A stretch of 64,000 nucleotides of DNA from Tellurirhabdus rosea. GTDB taxonomy: Bacteria > Bacteroidota > Bacteroidia > Cytophagales > Spirosomataceae. Shown one piece after another: positions 48,850 through 56,995 of the stretch (positions are counted from its first letter, which is position 1; each line of letters starts with the position of its first letter). The stretch spans positions 5,056,282 to 5,120,281 of the forward strand of contig NZ_CP111085.1 of NCBI RefSeq assembly GCF_026278345.1, written 5' to 3'. The notes under the pieces were generated by a model that was not told the DNA's origin, did no database searches, and was given only the letters and a program-made list of their open reading frames with translations. Made by a program: the position numbers and the translations under genes.

Positions 48850-50651
48850 TGATACAATTCACCGCTGGTTTGTTTGCAGGTGTTGCCCGCCGCTTTTCGA
48901 AGGCGGTCGGAACGGTCGTGGCCCTGCTGGTGCTGGGAGCCGGACAGCCGGTGCAGGCCGTAGCGGAGATTTCAACCATCGACAGTCTGAAAAACCGGAT
49001 TCGGAATCTGGTTCTGGAAAAAAAATATAGCCAGGCGGCCGGACTGAGCAACGAACTGGGCAATATGTACAACCAGCGGTACGGGTACAATAAATACACG
49101 GTTGACGCCTACTTCAACGCGCTGACGTACTACAACCTGGCCGGTGATTCGACGGGGTATTACGGCGAGCACCTCGCCATCGGGGATTATTATTCGAAGG
49201 ATTATTTCATGCAGCCGCACGCCCGGAAGTACCTCCACAAGGCACTTCAGTATTTCCGCCGGAAGCAGAATATGCCCAAGGTCATCGAGTGCCGGCTGGC
49301 ACTGGCCAATATCGCCCAGAAGAACGAAGGGTTTTCGCGGGCGCTGCTGACCGACCTGCGCGAAACGGAGCGGCTAAGTGAGCAGTACCGGCAGCCGTAT
49401 TTTCAGGCGTACGCCCAGAATCTGCTGGCCAGTACCTATTCGCAGATGAAACGGCCGGACTCGGCGTACTATTTCGCCCACCGGAGCCTGGCGCTGGCCA
49501 GGGGAGTGAACGTGAACTGGCTGATCGCCCTGAATCATTTTTACCTGGGGCTGGTGGAGCAGTTTCGCAACCGGCCCGAAGCGGCCCTGCGCGAATACGA
49601 ACAAAGCTACCAGCTTGCCCGGCAGGAGAACAACATTGCCATGCTGCGCGAACTGGCCCGGCACTCGGCCACCAGCTACGCCCAGATGGGCGACCATAAA
49701 AAGGCGTACGAAGCGTCGCTGAAGAATGTCGATTTTACCAACCAGTTCTACTACTCGGAGCAGACCAAGAGCATCCGGCTGCAGGAACTGGACAGTCAGA
49801 TAAAAACGCTGGCGGTGGAGAAGCAACTGGCCGAAGAGCAGAGCTACCACCAGCACGTACTCAACGTGACCCTGATCATTATTTCCGTTATCAGCGTAAT
49901 CTGTGCCGTAGGGCTGGTTTACCTGCGCCGCCAGCAAAAGCTCATTTCGCACCAGCAGGCCGTGATTGCCCAGCAGCAGATCCGCCAGCTCGAACTGAAG
50001 TCGCTGCGGGCGATGATCGAAGGGCAGGAGGGAGAACGGAGCCGGATCGCCCGGGACCTGCACGACGGACTGGGCATTCAGCTCTCGCGAATCAAGCTGT
50101 TTGTGGAGGCGCATCAGGAGCAGCTGCCGCGGTCGGTCAAAGACCCGCTGAACCAGTTTCTCGACGAGGCCTGTACCGAAACCCGCCTGATTTCCAACAA
50201 CCTGCGGCCCTACGCCCTGTCGAGTTTCGGACTCGTGCCCGCGCTGGAAGACCTGGTGCAGAAGCTCAATCTGGTGAACCAGACCCGGCTGACGCTCGAA
50301 CATTACGGCGACCTGCCTCCGCTGAACGACGAGGCAACCGTCATGATCTACAGAGTGGTACAGGAATTGCTGAATAATGCCCTGAAACACGCCAGGGCTC
50401 AGAATGTAGCGGTGCAGATCATGACCAACGACGAAGCCATCCTGATCAGCGTGGACGACGACGGACAGGGCGGCGATTTTACCGGCAACGACCATCGTGG
50501 CAATGACCGCCGGGGTAACGGAATCGCCAACATCCATTCCCGGGTCGCTTACCTCGGCGGACAGGTGGAGTGGCACAGCGAATCGGGAAAAGGAACCTCC
50601 GTCATGATTTCCCTGCCCACGGATAAACTGGACAAAAACGACAGCGTATAA
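48849..50651 (+). CDS. sensor histidine kinase with TPR region and HisKA_3 domain
   Basis: A 600-residue kinase. The start ATG at 48849 overlaps the regulator stop (TAATG), implying translational coupling. A signal-anchor (GTVVALLVLGAGQPVQA) is followed by a tetratricopeptide-type helical sensor region (about residues 50-325: AHRSLALARG, RPEAALREYEQSYQLARQ), a membrane helix (VTLIIISVISVICAVGLVYL, about residue 340), a coiled coil (QQAVIAQQQIRQLELKSLRA), the phosphorylated His in RSRIARDLHDGLGIQLSRIK, and the ATP-binding domain (VVQELLNNALKHARA, GNGIANIHSRV). NarX/DesK-like kinases pair with NarL-type regulators. The ligand is unknown. susC starts 92 bp downstream. Confidence 0.93.
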   Translation: MIQFTAGLFAGVARRFSKAVGTVVALLVLGAGQPVQAVAEISTIDSLKNRIRNLVLEKKYSQAAGLSNELGNMYNQRYGYNKYTVDAYFNALTYYNLAGDSTGYYGEHLAIGDYYSKDYFMQPHARKYLHKALQYFRRKQNMPKVIECRLALANIAQKNEGFSRALLTDLRETERLSEQYRQPYFQAYAQNLLASTYSQMKRPDSAYYFAHRSLALARGVNVNWLIALNHFYLGLVEQFRNRPEAALREYEQSYQLARQENNIAMLRELARHSATSYAQMGDHKKAYEASLKNVDFTNQFYYSEQTKSIRLQELDSQIKTLAVEKQLAEEQSYHQHVLNVTLIIISVISVICAVGLVYLRRQQKLISHQQAVIAQQQIRQLELKSLRAMIEGQEGERSRIARDLHDGLGIQLSRIKLFVEAHQEQLPRSVKDPLNQFLDEACTETRLISNNLRPYALSSFGLVPALEDLVQKLNLVNQTRLTLEHYGDLPPLNDEATVMIYRVVQELLNNALKHARAQNVAVQIMTNDEAILISVDDDGQGGDFTGNDHRGNDRRGNGIANIHSRVAYLGGQVEWHSESGKGTSVMISLPTDKLDKNDSV

Positions 50652-50743
50652 GCCGAAGGGTAACGCTTCCAACCGGAAACACCATTGATTGTAGACTATA
50701 CCGATTGACCAAATTAACTACTAATTATTTTTTCTTTTCCAAT

Positions 50744-53700
50744 ATGATCAAACCTATCCTTTCGGGAGCGATACTCCTGAGTGCCTGGATGAGCGTTTTT
50801 GCGAGCGACAGGCCTACGGGTGGCGCTACACCGGGCACAGCCAGGGTGGAACAGCCCGCCAGAAATACGGCCGGTGCGCTCCGGTCGGCCGACGTGAAAG
50901 CGTTGGTAAAAGGGGTTGTTTCCGACGACAAGGGAAATACCCTGCCCGGCGCTACGGTGTCGGTAAAAGGCACCCAGGTCGGTACGACCACGGATGCCGA
51001 AGGTCGTTTCTCGATCAACGTGCCTGCCGGATCGACCACGCTTGTGGTGTCGTTCATCGGCATGAAAACGCAGGAAGTGGTGGTGGGCAGCCGCACAAAC
51101 CTGAACATCGTCCTGGCGGCCAACGAACAGTCGCTGGACGAAGTGGTGGTCATCGGGTACGGTACGGCCAAGCGGGCCGACGTAACGTCGTCCATCACCA
51201 CCCTGAAGGCTTCCGAGCTGAAAGACATGCCCGTTGCCGGTATCGACCAGATGCTGCAGGGTAAGGCGGCCGGGGTGACCGTTACCAGCAACGGCGGTCA
51301 GCCGGGCGGCGGCGTATCGGTCAAAGTACGCGGGGTAACGTCCATCAACAGCAACGACCCGCTGTTCGTCATCGATGGCGTCCCGTTCGTGGGCGGAAAC
51401 ACCTCCAACAGCCAGGGCTACGCCGGTCTCGGCGGCAGCGACGGCCAGACCGGTAACTCCGTGATGGCCATGCTGAACCCGAACGACATCGAAAGCATCG
51501 ACGTCCTGAAAGACGCTTCTGCCCAGGCCATCTACGGTTCGCAGGCGGCCAACGGCGTTATCCTGATTACAACCAAGAAAGGCAAGGCCGGCGAAGGCAA
51601 GGTTAACTACGAAATGTTTACGGGCGTTTCAGAAGTGGCCCGCCGCCTCGACCTGATGAACCTGCGGGATTTTGCCCGCTACCAGAACGAAGTGCTGCCG
51701 CTGATCGGCAACCCGGTTGCCGACGAGTTCAAGAACCCGGACCTGCTGGGCGAAGGGACCGACTGGCAGGAAGCCATGTTCCGCCACGGCAAAACGAACA
51801 ACCACCAGCTGAGCTTCTCGGGCGGTCGCGACAAAACGACGTTTTACCTTTCGTTGAACTATTACGACAACACGGGTATCCTGCTCGGTTCGGACTTCAA
51901 ACGCTACTCGACCCGTTTCAGCCTCGACAACCAATTGAAGAGCTGGATCAAAGTCGGGATGAGCGCCAACGTGTCGCGCAGCATTCAGAACGTTTCGCTG
52001 GCCGATGCGGCCGAAGGAACGATCTGGTGGGGTGCCTCGACGAGCCCGCTGACGCCGGTGAAAAACCTGGACGGTACCTGGGGCGGCGGCCAGACGGTCG
52101 GCGGGGTGCAGTACTATGGTTCCAACCTCGTCGGTAACTCCGAGTTCCGGGGCAACAAGAAGACGACCAACAACGTCTTTGGTAACCTGTACGCCGAAGT
52201 GCAGCTGCTGAAAGACCTGTCGCTGCGCAACGAAGTGTCGTACTCGCTCGGTCAGGACAACAACGTGGCTTTCCAGAAAGCCGGTAACGTAGGAACGACC
52301 TCGTTCCGCAGCAAGCTCATCGACTCGCGCTCGGACAGCTACTACTGGTCGCTGACCAACTACCTGAGCTACAACAAGTACATGGGTAAGCACGGAATTC
52401 AGGCAACGCTCGGTCACCAGGCGCAGAACTCCTACTGGCAGGCCATCTCCGGCACGAAAGTAGACCTGCAGGCCAACATCTTTGACCTGAACACGGGTCT
52501 GGCCGACCAGACGACCTGGGGTCTGAACGGGGGCAAAGGCCAGTGGGCAATGGAATCCTGGTTCGCCCGCGCCAACTATACCTACGACGAACGGTACTCG
52601 GTATCGGCCAGCTACCGCGCCGACGGTTCATCGAACTTCGGCCCGAACAACCGCTGGGGTTACTTCCCGGGCGTATCGCTGGGCTGGACGGTTTCGAACG
52701 AAAGCTTCCTGAAGAATTCGCCGGTGAACAACGTGGTTAGCTTCCTGAAAGTCCGGGCCGGTTACGGTTCGGTCGGTAACCAGAACTTCCCCGGCGGCGC
52801 GCCGAACCCGGCCTATGTGGGTGCCGTGCAGTTCTTCTCCGGTCCGGTTGGTTTCGGTTCGTCGAACATGATCAACGGTATTCCGAACCCGAACCTGAAA
52901 TGGGAATCGGTGAAAACGACCAACGCCGGGATCGACATCGGCTTCCTCAACGGCCGCATCGACGCTACCATCGACGTGTATAAAAAAGTAACGTCCGACA
53001 TGATCATCTTCCTGACCGGCCCGAACCTGATTGGGGTGGGCGACCAGTGGGATGACCTGAAAGCGCCGCTGGGCAACGCCGGCCAGATGACCAACAAGGG
53101 AATTGACCTGAGCATCACCAGCACCAACATCAAGGCCGGGAAACTGACCTGGAAGACCAGCGCCGTGCTGACGCACTTCAAGAACACCTACGACCGGGCC
53201 GCCAGCGCCGCTTCGGCCCTCGACGGAAAGGTGTACTACAACAACTACCTGATTACGCACACGACGCCGGGCCGCCCGGTAGGTTCCTTCTGGGGACTGG
53301 TTACGGACGGGCTGTTCCGTTCGCAGGAAGAACTGAACGCGAGTGCACCGCAGTTCGGCTACAAAGTGAACCAGAACGAAACCTGGCTTGGCGACATCCG
53401 CTTCAAGGACATCAACGGCGACAAGAAAATCGACGCCAGCGACTACACCTTCATCGGAAGCCCGCTGCCGAAGTTTACCTGGGGTCTGACCAACACGCTG
53501 AACTACGGCGACATCGACTTTTCGCTGTTCTTCCAGGGAGCACAGGGCGCCAAAGCCTTCAACTTCCTGCGCTGGCAGCTCGAAGGGCTGAGCAACGCCT
53601 ACACCAACCAGTTGACGACGGTGAACGACCGCTACTCGGCCGCCAACCCGAACGGCTCACTGCCCCGCTTCACGGCGACCAACAAGAACAACACGGCCAT

Positions 53701-53968
53701 GTCGGACCGCTACGTGGAGGACGCTTCATACGCCCGGATTCAGAACGTAACGCTGGGCTACCGCCTGCCGCGCACGCTGCTGAGCAAGGTGAAAATGTCG
53801 AACCTGCGCATCTACGGCACGATCCAGAACCTGTACACCTTTACGAAGTACTCAGGTTACGATCCGGAAATCGGTTCCTACAACAACAGCATCAAGCTGA
53901 TGAACGTAGACGCCGGCCACTACCCGAACCCGCGGACGTTCACGATTGGAGCGAATGTACAATTCTAA
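50744..53968 (+). CDS. susC: SusC/RagA-family TonB-linked outer-membrane transporter
   Basis: The protein has 1074 residues from the ATG at 50744 (MIKPILSGAILLSAWM); a TTG at 50705 would put 13 residues in front of the signal peptide. A carboxypeptidase-like regulatory domain (VKGVVSDDKGNTLPGATVSV, about residues 55-140) precedes the SusC signature DEVVVIGYGTAKRADVTSSI, the plug domain (VKVRGVTSINSNDPLFVIDG, DIESIDVLKDASAQAIYGSQ) and the barrel, ending in the aromatic strand NPRTFTIGANVQF. It takes up oligosaccharides across the outer membrane with SusD as lid. Its place ahead of two GH26 enzymes suggests manno-oligosaccharide. Hairpin element H begins at the stop codon. Confidence 0.97.
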   Translation: MIKPILSGAILLSAWMSVFASDRPTGGATPGTARVEQPARNTAGALRSADVKALVKGVVSDDKGNTLPGATVSVKGTQVGTTTDAEGRFSINVPAGSTTLVVSFIGMKTQEVVVGSRTNLNIVLAANEQSLDEVVVIGYGTAKRADVTSSITTLKASELKDMPVAGIDQMLQGKAAGVTVTSNGGQPGGGVSVKVRGVTSINSNDPLFVIDGVPFVGGNTSNSQGYAGLGGSDGQTGNSVMAMLNPNDIESIDVLKDASAQAIYGSQAANGVILITTKKGKAGEGKVNYEMFTGVSEVARRLDLMNLRDFARYQNEVLPLIGNPVADEFKNPDLLGEGTDWQEAMFRHGKTNNHQLSFSGGRDKTTFYLSLNYYDNTGILLGSDFKRYSTRFSLDNQLKSWIKVGMSANVSRSIQNVSLADAAEGTIWWGASTSPLTPVKNLDGTWGGGQTVGGVQYYGSNLVGNSEFRGNKKTTNNVFGNLYAEVQLLKDLSLRNEVSYSLGQDNNVAFQKAGNVGTTSFRSKLIDSRSDSYYWSLTNYLSYNKYMGKHGIQATLGHQAQNSYWQAISGTKVDLQANIFDLNTGLADQTTWGLNGGKGQWAMESWFARANYTYDERYSVSASYRADGSSNFGPNNRWGYFPGVSLGWTVSNESFLKNSPVNNVVSFLKVRAGYGSVGNQNFPGGAPNPAYVGAVQFFSGPVGFGSSNMINGIPNPNLKWESVKTTNAGIDIGFLNGRIDATIDVYKKVTSDMIIFLTGPNLIGVGDQWDDLKAPLGNAGQMTNKGIDLSITSTNIKAGKLTWKTSAVLTHFKNTYDRAASAASALDGKVYYNNYLITHTTPGRPVGSFWGLVTDGLFRSQEELNASAPQFGYKVNQNETWLGDIRFKDINGDKKIDASDYTFIGSPLPKFTWGLTNTLNYGDIDFSLFFQGAQGAKAFNFLRWQLEGLSNAYTNQLTTVNDRYSAANPNGSLPRFTATNKNNTAMSDRYVEDASYARIQNVTLGYRLPRTLLSKVKMSNLRIYGTIQNLYTFTKYSGYDPEIGSYNNSIKLMNVDAGHYPNPRTFTIGANVQF

Positions 53969-54062
53969 TTGAGTGAATGAGTGATTTAGTGATTGGGCGA
54001 TTTACCGCTGCGGCGATTGCAATCGACTTTCACTCAATTGCTCAATCACTAAATCACTCAAT
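53968..54062. repeat. long imperfect hairpin, element H (95 bp)
   Basis: Left arm from 53968 (attgagtgaatgagtgattt) and right arm ending 54062 (..ctcaatcactaaatcactca) pair well at the outside, with looser pairing inside. The words are related to element B (gaatga, tgattg). It lies between the susC stop (53966-53968) and the susD start (54076). Confidence 0.85.
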
Positions 54063-54075
54063 AAAAAACTTAGAC

Positions 54076-55644
54076 ATGAAACGCAATTTCATATACGCCG
54101 CCCTGCTGGCCCCAGCTCTTCTGCTGGCTTCCTGTAAGGAAAACTTCATCGAACGGCCTTCGCTTTCGGGAACCACAACCGGTAACTATTACAACAATGC
54201 CGAGGAAGTGCGGGCCGCTACGAGCACGCTCTACAGCGGTCTGCCCTGGCGCAATTACGAAAGCCGCGCGCAGGACGCCATCGGCGACGTCATGGCCGGT
54301 AACATGTTTACCTACACCGATGTCGAATACCTGAACTTCACGGTATCGTCGGCCTCGGAGCGCATCGGCGCAGCCTGGGGGGCTTTTTACAAAATCATCG
54401 GGTACTCCAACGTGATGCTGAAGACCTTCGAGGAGAAGAAAGCAGCCGGCGGCGGAGCTTACCTCGACCCGGCCATTGCCGAGTGCCGCTTCATCCGCGG
54501 TACGCTGTACTTCTTCATCGCCCGCACCTGGGGCGCCGCTCCGATCATCACCGATCCGGGCGAAACGGCGCTGTCGGGTAACTTTAACATCCCGCGCTAC
54601 CTCCAGAAGGACGTACTGCGGTTTGCGCTCGAAGACCTGAAAGCCGCCGAAGCCGGACTGCCGGAATCGGACGCGCCGGGCCGCGCGACCAAGTACACGG
54701 CCAAAGGCATGATGGCGAAACTATACCTGTACCAGAAGGACTACGCCAACGCCAAACTGAAGGCCGAAGAAGTCATCAACTCGGGCAAATACAGCCTGGT
54801 GAGCGATTACATGGGCATGTTCACGAAAGCGAGCATGAACAACAACGCCGAGTCGCTGTTCTCGATCCAGCACCAGTTTGCGCAGGACCCCTGGGGAACG
54901 GGCAACCTGAAAAACCCGGACCGCGGCGCCAGCCAACTCCGCACATCGGAGGCCGACGCCTGGGAGATGTACGTCCCGTCGATCGACATGCTGAAAGAGT
55001 ACGAGTTCGGGGATCTGCGCCGCCGCTGGTCGGTGATGGAACACGGCTGGAGCAACCCCGCCTGGAAACCGCAGCGCGCCAATGCCCCGAAATACAACGC
55101 CTTCATGGCTAACGGGTTTGTCTACGACACGACCCGCACGGCCGACGAGGGCGGTAACCTGAACCCTACCCGTTCGAACATCGTGAAGTACTTCGCCGGA
55201 CCGGGTAAAACCTACGGTGGCGAGCCGGTGATGGGCCAGAACTCAGGCAACAACGTGGTAATCCTGCGTTACGCCGACATTCTGCTGATCTACGCCGAAG
55301 CGGTGCTGGGAACGAATGCTTCCACGGCGGATGCCAAAGCGCTCGCGGCCCTTAACCAGGTACGTTCGCGGGCGGGTCTGCCGGCGAAGAGCGCCATCAC
55401 CATTGATGACATTCTGCACGAACGCCGTGTTGAGTTTGCTTTCGAGGGAGATTACTGGTTCGACATCCAGCGCCAGGGCTTTGCCAAGGCGAAGGCCATC
55501 ATCGAGAAGCAGAACCGGGGAACGGCCACGGCCGCGAGCTACATCACCAACTTCACGGAGGACAAGATGTTCCTGCCCATCCCGGCCGGTGAAATCATCC
55601 AGGACCCTGAACTGGGCAAAGAACCCGTTCCGTACTATAAGTGA
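54076..55644 (+). CDS. susD: SusD/RagB-family outer-membrane lipoprotein
   Basis: The protein has 522 residues from the ATG at 54076; the open frame continues back to 53977 through hairpin H. The lipoprotein signal ends in PALLLASCKENF. After Cys, TPR-like helices of SusD are visible: GNYYNNAEEVRAATSTLYSG near the N-terminus, ECRFIRGTLYFFIARTWG, a TPR-type segment KAMMAKLYLYQKDYANAKLKAEEVINSG, and the C-terminal signature DILHERRVEFAFEGDYWFDI. It binds glycan outside and closes over SusC to deliver substrate. It is the second gene of the mannan locus. Hairpin element I follows its stop. Confidence 0.97.
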   Translation: MKRNFIYAALLAPALLLASCKENFIERPSLSGTTTGNYYNNAEEVRAATSTLYSGLPWRNYESRAQDAIGDVMAGNMFTYTDVEYLNFTVSSASERIGAAWGAFYKIIGYSNVMLKTFEEKKAAGGGAYLDPAIAECRFIRGTLYFFIARTWGAAPIITDPGETALSGNFNIPRYLQKDVLRFALEDLKAAEAGLPESDAPGRATKYTAKGMMAKLYLYQKDYANAKLKAEEVINSGKYSLVSDYMGMFTKASMNNNAESLFSIQHQFAQDPWGTGNLKNPDRGASQLRTSEADAWEMYVPSIDMLKEYEFGDLRRRWSVMEHGWSNPAWKPQRANAPKYNAFMANGFVYDTTRTADEGGNLNPTRSNIVKYFAGPGKTYGGEPVMGQNSGNNVVILRYADILLIYAEAVLGTNASTADAKALAALNQVRSRAGLPAKSAITIDDILHERRVEFAFEGDYWFDIQRQGFAKAKAIIEKQNRGTATAASYITNFTEDKMFLPIPAGEIIQDPELGKEPVPYYK

Positions 55645-55651
55645 TGTTTGA

Positions 55652-55760
55652 TTAGAGAAAGACAACAGACACAAGACAATAGACAAGCGACTTACTTGTC
55701 ATTAGCTCGGTCAGGTTTTGTCCAACATCTTTTGTCTCTTGTCTTTTCTTTCTTGTCTAA
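55652..55760. repeat. long degenerate hairpin, element I (109 bp)
   Basis: Left arm 55652-55687 is made of words such as agacaac, agacac, aagacaat, agacaag, and right arm 55716-55760 of their complements (tttgtctcttgtctt). Pairing is loose because the units drift. It lies between the susD stop (55644) and the glycan-binding protein start (55772). Confidence 0.72.
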
Positions 55761-55771
55761 AAGCTAAACTC

Positions 55772-56866
55772 ATGAAATTCAATATCTTCAACCGCATCGC
55801 CGCGCTGTCTGCCCTGACGCTGGCGGCTGGTTTTACCCTGACTTCCTGCACGGAGGATACCGACGGCAGCCCCCAGATCAAGCCGGGTAACCCGGTGGTC
55901 GCCAAAATTTTCCCGGATTCGGCGGCGAGCGGCTCGCTCGTGACCGTTACGGGCTCGGGCCTGGGCGACATGCGCACCGTGGTCTTCGAAAAGCAGGCCG
56001 TTCCGGCTGGTTTCCAGTCGACGCTGAACACCGACGGCGCGCTGATGTTCCGCGTGCCGAGCGAAGCGGCGGGTGGCGTACAAAAAGTGACGCTGACTAA
56101 CAGCGCCGGTCAGGCCGTGACGGTGAACTTCAAAGTGCTGGCCTTTGCGACGGTGAGCGACGCCTCGAACTTCAACTTCTCGAAAGGCACCGAAATCACC
56201 ATCACCGGCAACAACCTCGACGACGTGACGGCGGTGGCTTTTGCCGACTCGGTGAAAGGTATTTCGGACCCGGCCACGATTGTTTCGAAAGCCAAGAAAA
56301 CGCTGGTAATCAAAATGCCGGCTTCGACCCTCGACCGGGGCACGCTGACCATTACCAACAGCACCGGCCGCACGCGCACACGGCAGGAATTCGTGAACGT
56401 CGATAAGGCGTACCAAATCTTCTCGGATGCCTACGGAACCGGCTATCAGGATGGTTCGTGGGGCGACGGCGGGGTTGTCTCGACGAAAGAGTTCAAGTCC
56501 GGCACGGCTTCCGTTGCGAAGACTTTCCAGAAAGGCAACTGGCACCTGATCGGCTTTGCCAACTGGTCTTCTTCGGCCATCAGCTACTCGCCTGACTACA
56601 CCTACATCACGGGCTGGATCAAAGGCGCGTCGGCGGACTACTCGCTGTACCTGACCACGGATGCCAGCAAGGGCGGCTTCGGCGGCTACGACGAGAAGAA
56701 CCGCATCGACGTGAAGGCCAACACCTGGACATACTTCAAACTCAAACTGTCGGACATCGACTTCTGGTCGGCCGGCAAGACGCTGAAACAGGTTGGTTTC
56801 CGCATCAAAGGACCGGACAAGCAGGACGAGACGTTCTACTTCGACGACATCATGTTGGTGAAGTAA
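55772..56866 (+). CDS. surface glycan-binding lipoprotein (SGBP-B/SusE-like, IPT/TIG domains)
   Basis: The protein has 364 residues from the ATG at 55772; the open frame continues back into hairpin I. The lipoprotein signal ends in TLTSCTED. Residues about 30-120 and 120-210 are IPT/TIG immunoglobulin-like repeats (ARIFPDSAASGSLVTVTGSGLG-like and NFNFSKGTEITITGNNLDD). The C-terminal 150 residues look like a beta-sandwich carbohydrate-binding domain (TYITGWIKGASADYSLYL, KTLKQVGFRIKGPDKQDETF, YFDDIMLVK). This architecture is typical of surface glycan-binding proteins encoded behind susCD. It captures polysaccharide at the outer surface. Hairpin element J follows. Confidence 0.92.
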   Translation: MKFNIFNRIAALSALTLAAGFTLTSCTEDTDGSPQIKPGNPVVAKIFPDSAASGSLVTVTGSGLGDMRTVVFEKQAVPAGFQSTLNTDGALMFRVPSEAAGGVQKVTLTNSAGQAVTVNFKVLAFATVSDASNFNFSKGTEITITGNNLDDVTAVAFADSVKGISDPATIVSKAKKTLVIKMPASTLDRGTLTITNSTGRTRTRQEFVNVDKAYQIFSDAYGTGYQDGSWGDGGVVSTKEFKSGTASVAKTFQKGNWHLIGFANWSSSAISYSPDYTYITGWIKGASADYSLYLTTDASKGGFGGYDEKNRIDVKANTWTYFKLKLSDIDFWSAGKTLKQVGFRIKGPDKQDETFYFDDIMLVK

Positions 56867-56873
56867 ATTGAGC

Positions 56874-56976
56874 TTAACCACAGAGTTACGCGGAGGTAAG
56901 CACAGAGTGGCACGGAGTTTTCGAAAAAATCACTCTGTGAAACTCGGTGCTTACCTCGGTGCAACTCTGTGGTTAA
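56874..56976. repeat. long imperfect hairpin, element J (103 bp)
   Basis: Left arm 56874-56920 (ttaaccacagagttacgcgg...) and right arm 56931-56976 (..gcaactctgtggttaa) pair with scattered mismatches. The words cacagagt and cggaggt recur. It lies between the stop of the glycan-binding gene and the GH26 start, in the same operon. The type of wording (accacagag...) is familiar from intergenic repeats in other environmental bacteria. Confidence 0.88.
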
Positions 56977-56995
56977 TTCATTTAAGCCCTCCCGT

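Noticed and set aside
50705-50743. TTG start for susC
   Set aside because: The 13 extra residues precede a complete signal peptide that starts at the ATG at 50744.
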